From DASTEQ01 sp040905185 (GTDB lineage Bacteria; Chloroflexota; Limnocylindria; QHBO01), in assembly GCA_040905185.1 (NCBI GenBank), contig JBBDRZ010000007.1, forward strand, positions 496,001 through 560,000: a stretch of 64,000 bases of DNA. The letters run 5' to 3'. This document shows, one piece after another, positions 33,955 to 43,807 of the stretch. Made by a program: the position numbers and the translations under genes. The first letter of the stretch is position 1. Each line of letters opens with the position of its first letter. The notes below the pieces were generated by a model that saw only the letters and a program-made list of their open reading frames with translations, did no database searches and was not told where the DNA came from.

Positions 33955-35418
33955 CTAGTGCTCGAATCGATACCCGAGCAGGCTGGGAACGCGGGCCAGG
34001 GCCCGGACCGCGAGGCCCGGGCGACGGCCGGCGTCCAGGGCGTCGTCGCGGCGGATGAGCGCCTCGCGGATGAGCCGCGCCCCGACGTAGCGAAACGGCT
34101 CCGGGGGAAGGATCCGCTGCCCGCGGCCGACCAGCGCCAGCCGGGCCAACGGGTCGTAGGGATCGTCCACCAGCGCCGCCAGCACGCGCCCCGCCAGGCG
34201 CGCCGGCCCCGACCCGTTGCCGGAGAACCCGTATGCGTAGTGGACGCGGCCGCCGTCCCGCGACGCGATCACCGGGAAGCGGTCGCCCGTGATATCGATC
34301 GGTCCACCCCACGCATCCTCGAACCGGACGTCGCGCAGCATGGGGAACAGGTGGTCGAAGTTGGCCGCCACCCGGGCGATGGCCTGCCGGTCGTGGGTGA
34401 AGGTCCGACCGATGCGGCCGTCGAAGCCGGCCGCTCCGACCCCGGCCCCGAAGGCGATCCGCCCGTCCTGGGTCGTACGGAAGTAGCTGATCGTGAAGCG
34501 CGTGTCACTGAGCAGCTCCCCGCCGGTCCAGCCCAGTGCCTCGAGCCGATCCGGGATCGGCTCGGTCATGACCATGTAGCTGCCCCACGCCAGGAGCCGG
34601 AGCCGATGTCCGGGCCACCCGGCCGCCCAGGCGTTGACGGCCAAGACTGCCTGGTGGGCCCTTACCGATCCGTTATCGGTCCATATCCGGATGCCGGGTT
34701 GACCCGGCGCGCCGGACCCGGCGTTTGGGTCCAGCCGGCGGACCCGGGTGTTCTCGTGGATCGTCACGCCCCGCTCCAGCAGCACGCGGCGCAGCCCCCG
34801 GGCCAGCCGGGCGGGCTGGATCGAGGCCGCGCTGGGCATCCACAGGCCGTCGCGGAAGGCGGGCGAGGCGCAGACCTGCTGGACGGCGGCCGCATCCCAG
34901 GCGGCCAGCTGGCCGCCGGCCCCCAGCCGCTCCACCTTGGCCGCGGTGGCCTCGAAGCCGCTGTCGACCGCCGGAAACGCGTTCGCCGCCAGGTAGCCGG
35001 CCTTGCGGTACCACGCGTCCACGCCGTGCTGCGCGCACCACGCGCCGATCCCGTCCACCACTTCGTCGGCGGCGTCCGCCAGCTCGATGCCAGCCTTGGC
35101 GCCGTACCGCGTGACCAGGTAGGGGAGCTGCTCCCACCAGCCGTGGACGAAGCCGCCGTTCCGACCTGACGGTCCGCCGCCGCAGATGTCCTGTTCCAGC
35201 AGCACGATCCGCACCCCGGGTGCCCGCTCGGTCAGGAAGTAGGCGGTCCACATCCCGGTGTACCCGCCGCCGATGATCGCCACTTCGGCGGTCGCATGGC
35301 CTTGCAATGGAGGCGCCGGCGCGACCCGACCCACGGCTGCCTCGGTGGCCAGCGCCTCGCGCAGCCACCATGCCCGCCGGATTCCGGGGATCGGCAGGGG
35401 CCAGGACCGGTCCGCCAT
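33955..35418 (-). CDS. FAD-dependent amine oxidoreductase (DAO family)
   Basis: A 487-residue flavoprotein. The dinucleotide fold AEVAIIGGGYTGMWTAYFL lies near residues 43-61, followed by GPSGRNGGFVHGWW, typical of gamma-glutamylputrescine oxidase-like members (PuuB/OrdL). The C-terminal FAD contact is GFSGNGSGPARLAG. Next to a polyamine-type importer, a role in polyamine or amino-acid oxidation is a fair inference but not proven. Confidence 0.85.
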   Translation of the reverse strand: MADRSWPLPIPGIRRAWWLREALATEAAVGRVAPAPPLQGHATAEVAIIGGGYTGMWTAYFLTERAPGVRIVLLEQDICGGGPSGRNGGFVHGWWEQLPYLVTRYGAKAGIELADAADEVVDGIGAWCAQHGVDAWYRKAGYLAANAFPAVDSGFEATAAKVERLGAGGQLAAWDAAAVQQVCASPAFRDGLWMPSAASIQPARLARGLRRVLLERGVTIHENTRVRRLDPNAGSGAPGQPGIRIWTDNGSVRAHQAVLAVNAWAAGWPGHRLRLLAWGSYMVMTEPIPDRLEALGWTGGELLSDTRFTISYFRTTQDGRIAFGAGVGAAGFDGRIGRTFTHDRQAIARVAANFDHLFPMLRDVRFEDAWGGPIDITGDRFPVIASRDGGRVHYAYGFSGNGSGPARLAGRVLAALVDDPYDPLARLALVGRGQRILPPEPFRYVGARLIREALIRRDDALDAGRRPGLAVRALARVPSLLGYRFEH

Positions 35419-35466
35419 CAGGAACGCGCACCCATCGGCCGATGCTAGTCGGTGCGCGGTTGCATC

Positions 35467-35510
35467 TTGACACCCATCGGCCAATGCGCATAATTGTGCG
35501 CATGACCATG
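35467..35510 (+). promoter_or_regulatory. Antitoxin-toxin promoter with TGCGCA operator repeats
   Basis: TTGACA at 35467-35472 and CATAAT at 35489-35494 are spaced by 16 bp. TGCGCA occurs at 35485-35490, 35497-35502 and 35509-35514, the first two forming a symmetric TGCGCA-N6-TGCGCA. Transcription should begin at about 35502, at or just before the antitoxin start codon. Confidence 0.65.
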
Positions 35511-35777
35511 CGCACAAACTTGGTCCTCCCGCGTGAACTGGTGGAGGAGGCTGACAAATACGCCGGGCCCCGCGGTCGCAGCCGATATGTGGCCGAGGCC
35601 CTCGCGGCACGGGTGCGCCGCGACCGGATGCGCGCAGGCTTCGAGGCCGCACGCGGCATGTGGAAGGACCATCCGCTGTTTCCCACCTCCGAAGCGGTGG
35701 TTGAGTGGGTTCGGAAGGGGCGTACCGAGAAGACCTACGGCCCGCAACACGGCCCTCCGAGACTGGACCAGTCGTAG
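35508..35777 (+). CDS. VapB-like antitoxin (ribbon-helix-helix type)
   Basis: An 89-residue protein. The N-terminal strand-helix (MRTNLVLPRELVEEADKYAG) resembles a ribbon-helix-helix DNA-binding domain. The C-terminal part with TSEAVVEWVRKGR would wrap the toxin. In-frame ATGs are at 35484, 35502 and 35508. The promoter excludes the first, and I prefer the third by similarity to the domain start. The toxin gene begins 6 bp after its stop. Confidence 0.75.
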   Translation: MRTNLVLPRELVEEADKYAGPRGRSRYVAEALAARVRRDRMRAGFEAARGMWKDHPLFPTSEAVVEWVRKGRTEKTYGPQHGPPRLDQS

Positions 35778-35783
35778 GCGCCC

Positions 35784-36164
35784 ATGCGGTACCTGCTCGA
35801 CACGACATTCGTCATCGACTATCTCCGCGATAGCCCGGATGCTGTGGCGACCCTCGATCGGATGATGGCCGACGGGGACGACCTGTTCCTGAACGAGATC
35901 GTGGGCTGCGAGGCGTGGTCGGGTGTCCGTGCGGTCGACCTTGAGCGGCTCAGTGCACTCCTGAACCTCCCGGAGTACGTCCAGCCCGGGCCCGATGCCG
36001 CCGAGCGTGCGGGACGATGGCGCGCGGAGGCCCGGTTGCACGGTTGGACGCTCTCACTGGCCGACGCGCTGATCGCCGCCGCCGCCGAGGCCTGCGACGC
36101 CGCCATTCTGACCCGCAACGGCCGCGACTTTGCCCTGACGCCGGTGCCGGTGGCCGACTACTGA
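35784..36164 (+). CDS. PIN-domain ribonuclease toxin (VapC family)
   Basis: A 126-residue PIN domain with the acidic residues of the nuclease site: D6 in LLDTTFVIDYL, Glu in EIVGCEAW, the ADALIAA Asp near 93 and the TRNGRDF Asp near 111-114. VapC toxins cut tRNA or rRNA when the antitoxin is lost. It forms a unit with the upstream antitoxin. Confidence 0.88.
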   Translation: MRYLLDTTFVIDYLRDSPDAVATLDRMMADGDDLFLNEIVGCEAWSGVRAVDLERLSALLNLPEYVQPGPDAAERAGRWRAEARLHGWTLSLADALIAAAAEACDAAILTRNGRDFALTPVPVADY

Positions 36165-36201
36165 CCCCGACCCCGCGGCTCCCGGCGGGCATACTGTCGG
36201 C

Positions 36202-37428
<1,227 letters not shown>

Positions 37429-37564
37429 CCCATGGGAGCGCAGGTCAAGCATCCGGACGCTCTGACCCTGGGCTAGCCGAACCCCGGGATGAAGCGTCTC
37501 GAGGCCCTAGGTCCTGATCCCCGCCCGGCGCCAGACACAGAACCCCGTGCGGCTTTCGCGTCGA
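37429..37564. other. Gene-free stretch before repeat B
   Basis: 136 bp between the thiolase stop and repeat B. Apart from a 14-codon ATG frame (37432-37476) without ribosome site or homology that I recognise, I see nothing in it. Confidence 0.5.
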
Positions 37565-37737
37565 ATGTTCACCACATGTACCTATCGGCCAATGTGCGGC
37601 CCAAATGACGGCTCTCAGGGTCACAGATAGCGCCTTTTGGCCTGTTGTGATCACTGGGTGTACCAAACGGGCATGCATGAGCCGTTCAGGCCCTCGGATC
37701 GGCGTCAAGTTGGCCGTTATGTACGCCAGGTGAACAT
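37565..37737. repeat. Three-dyad palindromic intergenic repeat, copy B
   Basis: Ends at 37565-37592 and 37710-37737 are inverted copies. Dyads are centred at 37574 (GTTCAC-CAC-ATGTAC), 37656 (TCAC-TGG-GTGT) and 37728 (GTACGC-CAG-GTGAAC), spaced 82 and 72 bp. The central CACTGGGTG and CCAAACGG are shared with copy A. Its last base is the first of the hydrolase stop codon (antisense), so it directly follows that gene. The neighbours are convergent. Confidence 0.85.
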
Positions 37738-38612
37738 CACGCGGAGAGGAGTCCGTCGAGGATCCGCGGAAACGAGTCCACCGCGAGGGTCAGGTGGCCG
37801 TGCTCGGGGAGAAGGTGAGACCGGGCGGTGGGGATGTGCGCGGCGAGCCACTCCCCGTGGGCGAAGGGCACCATCCGGTCGTGGCCACCCTGCCAGACGT
37901 GGACGGGTACGCGAACGGAATCCAGGTCGAAGCCCCAGGGCTTGATGAACGCCATGTCATCGTCGAACCAGCCCCAATACCCCTCGCGCAGCGCGTCTCG
38001 CATTGAAGCGGCCACCCACTCCGCGAATTCGCCGGTCAGTGAACGGCGGTCGACCTCGTCGATGAGGTCCCCGAAGGCATCGGCGACCTGCGGGCCGGTG
38101 ACCTTGACCAGCTCGGGCCACTCCCGTTCCTTGAACGCGATCAGCGCTTCCGGTCCCTCCAGCGCGGCGTCGAACTCCTCGACGTTTTCCGCGCCCATGC
38201 CGGCGGTCCAATCCAGACCCTCGGCGGGATACGGTGCCACCCCACCGATGAGGGCCACCGCCCTGACTCGCTCCGGCATGAGTGCCGCGGTGGCCAGGGC
38301 ATGCGGCCCGCCGCCCGACCAGCCGATGACGTAGACCGACTCGGCACCGATGTGCTCCAGCACGGTTCTGACATCGTCGATCACATCGGCTACCGAGCGT
38401 CCCGGCCGACGGGTGGACGAGCCGTATCCGGCTCGGCTGAAGCTCACGTGGCGCAGTCCCCGCCCGGCAAAGACCTCCACCGCGGGATCGAACGGCAGTC
38501 CGGATGAGGGCGTGCCGAAATGGAAGAGGAGCGGGATCCCGTCAGGCGGTCCCGCCAGGTACAGGTCCAGGCTGCGGCCGTCTGGGGTGGGCAGGAAGAT
38601 CGGTTCGGTCAT
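37737..38612 (-). CDS. Alpha/beta hydrolase
   Basis: A 291-residue alpha/beta hydrolase. The nucleophile elbow GWSGGG lies near residues 96-101, the oxyanion region is FHFGTPSSG near 31-39, and the catalytic His is in LPEHGHLTL near 275. The substrate is unknown. ATG 38612 is selected as the start of the recognisable domain. The F420 enzyme upstream ends 52 bp before it on the same strand. Confidence 0.88.
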   Translation of the reverse strand: MTEPIFLPTPDGRSLDLYLAGPPDGIPLLFHFGTPSSGLPFDPAVEVFAGRGLRHVSFSRAGYGSSTRRPGRSVADVIDDVRTVLEHIGAESVYVIGWSGGGPHALATAALMPERVRAVALIGGVAPYPAEGLDWTAGMGAENVEEFDAALEGPEALIAFKEREWPELVKVTGPQVADAFGDLIDEVDRRSLTGEFAEWVAASMRDALREGYWGWFDDDMAFIKPWGFDLDSVRVPVHVWQGGHDRMVPFAHGEWLAAHIPTARSHLLPEHGHLTLAVDSFPRILDGLLSA

Positions 38613-38664
38613 CGGCTCTGGGAGCACACGGCCGGGCGAGGCCGCCCGTCCGGACCGAGGCTCA

Positions 38665-39654
38665 TCAATCGAGCTTGAGCTGCGGCAGGACCCGCTCCCC
38701 GTAGGCGCGGATGAACTCCGCCTGGTTGCGGCCGACGTTGTGGACGTGGACCTCCCAGAACCCCATGTCCACGAAGCGCTGCAACGCGGCGACGTGCTCG
38801 TCCAGGTCGGCGCTGATGAGCATCCGGTTGGCATAGTCCTCCAGGCGGACCAGCTTCGCCATGCTGGCGAAGTCCTCCGGATTTCGGATGTCCTGCTTGG
38901 GGAAGGGCATGCCCCCGTTCGGCCACTCGCGCAGGGCCTGGGCCTCCGCCTCGGCCTGGGTGTCGGCCCACGACACGTGGACCTGGAGCAGCTTGGGCAT
39001 GGCCTCCGGGTCCTTCCCCGACTCCCGAGCGCCCTCGGCGAACTTGCCCCACAGCAGGTCCAGCTTTTCGTCCGCCGCTCCCACCGTGATTAGGCCGTCC
39101 GCGTGCCGGCCCGTCCGCTTGGCGTTGTAGGGCCCGGCCGTCGCGACGTAGATGGGTACCGGTTCCTCCGGTCGGGTGTAGAGCCGCGCCGACTCGAGGG
39201 TGAAGTACTCCCCGTCGTGCTTGACCACGTCCCCGGAGAACAGCTTCGAGATGACCTCGATGGCCTCGAACAGCATGCTGCTCCGGACGCCGATCTCCGG
39301 CCACTCCCCGCCGATGACATGCTCGTTGAGCGCCTCCCCGGCGCCCAGGCCCAGCCAGAAGCGGCCGGGGTACATGGCCCCCATCGTGGCCGCGGCGTGG
39401 GCGATGACCGCTGGGTGATACCGAAACCCCGGAGTCGTGACCGCCGTCCCGAACGGCAGGGTCGTCCGCTGCCCCAGCGCACCCATGAAAGCCCACGCGA
39501 ACGCGGCCTGACCCTGTTGCGGGGTCCACGGATGGAAGTGCTCGCTGACCATGAAGCCGGCCGAGAATCCGGCCGCCTCCGCCTGTTCGCACCACCCCAG
39601 CAGCTGGGTCGGATGAAACTGCTCGAGCATGGCCGCGTAGCCGATCTTCGTCAT
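38665..39654 (-). CDS. F420-dependent LLM oxidoreductase, glucose-6-phosphate dehydrogenase-like subgroup
   Basis: A 329-residue LLM enzyme close to the F420-dependent glucose-6-phosphate dehydrogenase group: SEHFHPWTPQQG near residues 37-48, PGRFWLGLGAGEALNEHV near 95-112, and YVATAGPYNAKRTGRHADG. Members use F420; the actual substrate here may not be a sugar phosphate. ATG 39654 is 7 nt after TAGGCT, so the transcript is probably leaderless. The hydrolase gene may be co-transcribed. Confidence 0.88.
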   Translation of the reverse strand: MTKIGYAAMLEQFHPTQLLGWCEQAEAAGFSAGFMVSEHFHPWTPQQGQAAFAWAFMGALGQRTTLPFGTAVTTPGFRYHPAVIAHAAATMGAMYPGRFWLGLGAGEALNEHVIGGEWPEIGVRSSMLFEAIEVISKLFSGDVVKHDGEYFTLESARLYTRPEEPVPIYVATAGPYNAKRTGRHADGLITVGAADEKLDLLWGKFAEGARESGKDPEAMPKLLQVHVSWADTQAEAEAQALREWPNGGMPFPKQDIRNPEDFASMAKLVRLEDYANRMLISADLDEHVAALQRFVDMGFWEVHVHNVGRNQAEFIRAYGERVLPQLKLD

Positions 39655-39714
39655 GACGCGAAGCCTACCCTGTAGAGTGAGCCCCGCAATCATCGGCTGC
39701 GGAGAATCGCCCTC

Positions 39715-41388
39715 ATGACCTCCGACTCGGGCCCAGGCCCAACGCCCACGCCGCCCCCGACACCGCCCACATCTGACCAACCCCCGGCCACCCCACCTCT
39801 CGCCACCCCAGGCCCCCCGACCGGCACACTCGGCCCGCCTTCGGTCCCACCGCCCAGCAACGTGGGCAGCCGGCTCGCCGGCGCCCCGGCCTGGATGCAG
39901 GGCCTGGCTGCGGTGGGCACCTTGGTCATCAGCGTGCTGGTGGCGTTGCGTCTCATCCCGGACTCCCCGCTCAACCCGGGCCCCGCCGGATCGGTCACCC
40001 CGGAGATGGTGGAGGAAGCCCTCGCCCGCTCGGTGGTCCAGGTCCAGATGATGTCCGGGGGCACGATGGTGGCCTGGGGCTCGGGTACCGTGATCAGCGA
40101 GGACGGCCTCATTCTCACCAACGCCCACGTCGCCACCCCCGGCGACGTCGAGCTGGACGACCTGATCATCGCGGTCACCCAGCAGGCGGACACGCCACCC
40201 GAGCGCGCCTACCACGCCGAGGTGGTGGCGGCCGACTCGGTCCTGGACCTGGCCATCATCCGGATCACCGAGAACATGGGCGGCGGCCCGTACGACGGCG
40301 CGTTGGAGCCCATCCCGCTGGGAGACTCGGACTCGGTCGGCATCGGCGACGAGCTGATCATCCTGGGCTATCCCTCGGTCGGCGGCGACACGATCACCCT
40401 GACCTATGGCCATGTCTCGGGCTTCACGGCCAATCCCACCCTCGGCTCGCACGCCTGGATCAAGACCGATGCCACCATCCTCGGCGGCAACAGCGGGGGT
40501 CTGGCAGCCAACGCTGCGGGCGAGCTGATCGGGGTGCCCACCCAGCTGGGGGCCGGCGATACGGGCGAGATCGTGGATTGCCGCGTGGTGACCGATACCA
40601 ACCGCGACGGGGTCATCGACGACGACGACGAATGCATCCCCCTGGGCGGCTTCCTGAACAGCCTGCGGCCCATCAACCTGGTCCGGGACATGCTGGCGGC
40701 GGTCGAGGCGGGTGTCGCCTATGAGCCGATCGGCGGGCTGCCCGATGCGGCCGAGGACCCCAACCCGGGGCCCACCACCTTCAACGTCGACGAGGTCACA
40801 TTCGAGCGGCCGATCTTCACCGATGCCCAGCCGCCGGACGGCACCGACTTCACCCCCGAAGGCGACCCGGTGTGGCTGGCGTCGGGCGCGACCGAGCTGT
40901 GCGGATGGTGGGAGTACAGCGGCATGGCGGACGGGGTCACGTACGACGCGATCTGGAGCCTGGACGGCGAGATCCAGGAGGACGTTTCCTACCTAGAGGA
41001 GGTGTGGATCGGCGGCGAGAGCGGATCGTGGTGGGTCTGCGTCCTCCAGGAGAACGGCGTCACCGAGGGGATGTGGGACCTGGCTCTCAACGTGGAACGG
41101 GAGCTCATCACGGGCAGCTTCGTCGGGCTCGGCGACGACCTGGCCCCGGTGGTCCTCACCGTGTCGAACGACGGCCCCGAGACCATCTGCTACCTGTTCA
41201 TCTCCCCGGTCACCTCGACCTTCTGGGGAGCGGACTGGCTGGGCGCGGAGCAGGTCATTGAGCCTGACGATGGGGTCACCGTGGAGCTGCCGCCCGCGAG
41301 CTACGACCTGAACGGGGTCGACTGCGACCTGGAAGACATCTTCCTCGACCAGCAGGAGATCCTCGCCGACACGGAGCTGACCTACTAG
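39715..41388 (+). CDS. Membrane-anchored trypsin-like (HtrA-type) serine protease with C-terminal extra domain
   Basis: A 557-residue protein. A Pro/Thr-rich cytoplasmic N-terminus (about 55 residues) and one membrane helix near 62-80 are followed by a trypsin-like domain with triad H138, D178 and S260 (GGNSGG). An insertion, DTNRDGVIDDDDEC, has an EF-loop/calcium-binding look. No PDZ domain follows. Instead about 200 residues of beta-rich, Trp- and Cys-containing sequence complete the protein; I do not recognise that part. It probably acts outside the cell membrane. Confidence 0.85.
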   Translation: MTSDSGPGPTPTPPPTPPTSDQPPATPPLATPGPPTGTLGPPSVPPPSNVGSRLAGAPAWMQGLAAVGTLVISVLVALRLIPDSPLNPGPAGSVTPEMVEEALARSVVQVQMMSGGTMVAWGSGTVISEDGLILTNAHVATPGDVELDDLIIAVTQQADTPPERAYHAEVVAADSVLDLAIIRITENMGGGPYDGALEPIPLGDSDSVGIGDELIILGYPSVGGDTITLTYGHVSGFTANPTLGSHAWIKTDATILGGNSGGLAANAAGELIGVPTQLGAGDTGEIVDCRVVTDTNRDGVIDDDDECIPLGGFLNSLRPINLVRDMLAAVEAGVAYEPIGGLPDAAEDPNPGPTTFNVDEVTFERPIFTDAQPPDGTDFTPEGDPVWLASGATELCGWWEYSGMADGVTYDAIWSLDGEIQEDVSYLEEVWIGGESGSWWVCVLQENGVTEGMWDLALNVERELITGSFVGLGDDLAPVVLTVSNDGPETICYLFISPVTSTFWGADWLGAEQVIEPDDGVTVELPPASYDLNGVDCDLEDIFLDQQEILADTELTY

Positions 41389-41408
41389 TTATCTGGCACC
41401 CTGTACCG

Positions 41409-42530
41409 ATGGCGCGGGTGCTGACCCAGATCACGGAGCTGCCCAAGGTGCCCAGGCGGCCCGTCGTGGGCGCCACGTCCAACGGGAACGGCACAGCTCC
41501 GCACCACGCCCACGGGGAGGGGCCGCTGGTCGACGGCTTCGGGCGCACACTGCGGGCGCTCCGCGTCAGCGTGACCGATGCCTGCCAGTTCCGCTGCCTG
41601 TATTGCATGCCCTCGGAGGACATGACGTTCCTGCCCCACCGGGAGCTGCTCACCCCCGACGAGATCGAGCGCCTGGTGGGCCTCCTCGTCCGGCTGGGGA
41701 TCACCAACGTGCGGCTCACCGGCGGCGAGCCGCTCGTCCGCCGTGAGCTGCCCGATATCGTGCGTCGCCTGGCCGCCATGGAGCCACTCGGCCTGACTGA
41801 CCTGTCGCTGACCACCAACGGGTTCCTGCTCGAACGCCACGTTGCCGCCCTGGCTGACGCAGGCCTCCAGCGGCTGAACGTCAGTGTCGACTCGCTGGTG
41901 GCCGAGACCTTCCGCGACATCACCCGCCGCGATGCGCTGAACCAGGTCCTGGCCGGTCTCCGCGCCGCGGAGGCCTACCCCCAGCTGAGACCGATCAAGG
42001 TCAACGCCGTCGCCCTGCGTGACACCACCGACCGGGAGGTCCGGGCCTTCGCCGACCTGGCCCGCACGCGCGGCTACGTGGTCCGCTTCATCGAGTTCAT
42101 GCCCCTGGACGGGGGCGGCCGATGGTCGCCCGACTCGGTCCTGACCGGAGCCGAGCTCAAGGCAGCCCTGGAGGCATCGGTCCCGTCGGACTGGCTTCCA
42201 CTGGAGCCGATGCCGATGGCCGACCCGGCCCAGACCAGCCGGGTGTATCGGTTTGCGGATGGGGTGGGCGAGATCGGCTTCATCAACCCGGTCAGCGAGC
42301 CGTTCTGCGACGCGTGCGACCGGCTGCGGCTGACCGCCGAGGGGACCCTGCGGACGTGCCTGTTCAGCATCGACGAGACCGATCTGCGCGGACCGATGCG
42401 TGCCGGCGCCTCTGACGCCGAGCTGGAGGAGATCGTCCGTGAGGCGGCCTGGAACAAGGAGCTCAAGCACCACATCGGCGATCCGGGCTTCCGGCCCCCG
42501 CCCCGCAACATGTCCCGCATCGGCGGCTAA
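41409..42530 (+). CDS. moaA: GTP 3',8-cyclase (molybdenum cofactor biosynthesis)
   Basis: A 373-residue radical SAM enzyme that turns GTP into the precursor for cyclic pyranopterin. The SAM cluster Cys are C59, C63 and C66 (CQFRCLYC). The second cluster lies at CDACDRLRL and TCLF near 300-318. It ends with the RIGG tail whose double Gly is needed for activity. Other moa genes are not in the window. It starts 20 bp after the protease gene. Confidence 0.95.
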   Translation: MARVLTQITELPKVPRRPVVGATSNGNGTAPHHAHGEGPLVDGFGRTLRALRVSVTDACQFRCLYCMPSEDMTFLPHRELLTPDEIERLVGLLVRLGITNVRLTGGEPLVRRELPDIVRRLAAMEPLGLTDLSLTTNGFLLERHVAALADAGLQRLNVSVDSLVAETFRDITRRDALNQVLAGLRAAEAYPQLRPIKVNAVALRDTTDREVRAFADLARTRGYVVRFIEFMPLDGGGRWSPDSVLTGAELKAALEASVPSDWLPLEPMPMADPAQTSRVYRFADGVGEIGFINPVSEPFCDACDRLRLTAEGTLRTCLFSIDETDLRGPMRAGASDAELEEIVREAAWNKELKHHIGDPGFRPPPRNMSRIGG

Positions 42531-42540
42531 GGATTAGCGC

Positions 42541-42945
42541 ATGACCGATGCGCGGTCCGCGGCGCAGCGCTGGGCCCAGACCTGGAAGCGCGCGTGGGAG
42601 GCGCGGGACGTGGAGGCAGTGCTGACCCTGTACGCCCCGAATTGCGAGTACTGGACTGAGCCGTTCCGCGAGCCGTATCGCGGCCTGGACGGCGCGCGGG
42701 AGTATGTGACCCAGTCGTTCGCCTCGGAGCACACGGTCACCGCGTGGTTCGGCGATCCGGTGGTCGACGGCAACCGGGCGGCCGTCCCGTGGTGGGCAAC
42801 CCAAATCGAGAACGACGAGCCGGTGACCCTGGCCGGCATCTCGGTGTTGCAGTTCGACGCCGACGGCCTGGTGGTCGAGGAGTGGGACGCCTGGAATCAG
42901 GCCGAATCGATGCGTCCGCGGCCGCTGGCCTGGGGTGGCGGCTGA
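42541..42945 (+). CDS. SnoaL/NTF2-like protein
   Basis: A 134-residue NTF2-fold protein: the first helix RWAQTWKRAWEARDVEAVL, then LYAPNCEY, and a core strand VLQFDADGLVVEEWDAWN. Such proteins bind or isomerise small hydrophobic ligands; no substrate can be named. It is 10 bp after moaA. A second SnoaL-like protein is at 54408-54821. Confidence 0.8.
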   Translation: MTDARSAAQRWAQTWKRAWEARDVEAVLTLYAPNCEYWTEPFREPYRGLDGAREYVTQSFASEHTVTAWFGDPVVDGNRAAVPWWATQIENDEPVTLAGISVLQFDADGLVVEEWDAWNQAESMRPRPLAWGGG

Positions 42946-43013
42946 CCACGCGGCTCGCGAATTGGCCCTCAGCCAGGAGGGCAACACGGCCCATCGGCCC
43001 ACGCGCCCTCGCC

Positions 43014-43062
43014 TCACAGTCCTTCGTGACATCGTGTAGCGCGATAGCACGAAAGGCTGTGA
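43014..43062. repeat. Inverted repeat, second dyad family, copy 1
   Basis: TCACAGTCCTTCGTG...ATCG at 43014-43034 and its inverted partner at 43042-43062 match at 17 of 21 positions around a 7-nt loop. It ends 4 bp before the GTG of the DUF6498 gene, so it could be an operator or an RNA hairpin masking that start. Arms resemble those at 46717-46797. Confidence 0.65.
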
Positions 43063-43066
43063 CACG

Positions 43067-43807
43067 GTGAGCAGCGCCCAGCCCATACCCACGCGCGGCC
43101 TGCTCCAGCGCGCGGTTGAGGCGTATGAGGTCAGCTCCTCGGCCGCGGCCGCCGCCCTGCTGGTCCTCTTCAACCTCGTCCCGCTGGGCGGTGTCCTGTG
43201 GCTGGGCTGGGACCTGCTCCTGATCTTGGCCCTGTACTGGGTCGAGAACGGCGTCGTGGGCGTCATCAACATCCTCAAAATTCTGCGCGCCGAAGGAACC
43301 GCTCCGCTTCTCGGCTGGACGGTGAACGGACGGCCGATCAGCGAGAGGAGCCCCCGGGCAGTGGCCGCGTTCTTCTCCTTCCACTACGGCCTGTTCTGGA
43401 TCGTTCACGGGGTATTCGTCTTCACCTTGATCCCGGCGCTCGCCAGCGACCCGTCCATCGGCCCCAACGGAACGATTCCGGCTCCGCTGACCGGACCCAA
43501 CCTCGATCTGGGGGTCTTGGCCCTGGGCACCATCGGTCTGTCCATCAGCCATGGCGTCTCGTTCTGGACGAACTACCTCGGGCGCGGCGAATACAAGACC
43601 CTATCCCCAGCCCAGGTCATGACCCAGCCCTACGGCCGGTTGGTGATCATGCATCTCACCATCCTGCTGGGCGCCTTCGTGAGCATCTTCCTGGGCACGC
43701 CGGTCGGATCGCTGCTGGTGCTGATCGTCGGCAAGACGGCGCTGGACCTGGCCTTCCACCTGCGGCAGCACCGACCGTTGGAATTGGCCTCCAGCGAAAC
43801 CGCCTAG
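43067..43807 (+). CDS. DUF6498 family membrane protein
   Basis: A 246-residue integral membrane protein with about six helices. YWVENGVVGVINILKIL near residue 58 and FFSFHYGLFWIVHGVFVF near 102 are the conserved stretches of DUF6498. The His residues in the latter suggest a metal or cofactor site within the membrane, but function is unknown. GTG 43067 lacks a normal ribosome site and follows directly on the inverted repeat. Confidence 0.75.
   Translation: MSSAQPIPTRGLLQRAVEAYEVSSSAAAAALLVLFNLVPLGGVLWLGWDLLLILALYWVENGVVGVINILKILRAEGTAPLLGWTVNGRPISERSPRAVAAFFSFHYGLFWIVHGVFVFTLIPALASDPSIGPNGTIPAPLTGPNLDLGVLALGTIGLSISHGVSFWTNYLGRGEYKTLSPAQVMTQPYGRLVIMHLTILLGAFVSIFLGTPVGSLLVLIVGKTALDLAFHLRQHRPLELASSETA

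Noticed and set aside
35473..35490. ATCGGCCAATGCGCA resembling the inner flank of repeat B
   Set aside because: No GTWCAC dyad is next to it; it is part of the antitoxin promoter and the match is short.
35848..36118. Antisense frames over the PIN toxin gene
   Set aside because: They mirror the coding frame of the toxin, and the toxin has all PIN site residues.
37432..37476. Fourteen-codon reading frame after the thiolase
   Set aside because: No ribosome site, promoter or recognisable sequence; too short to support.
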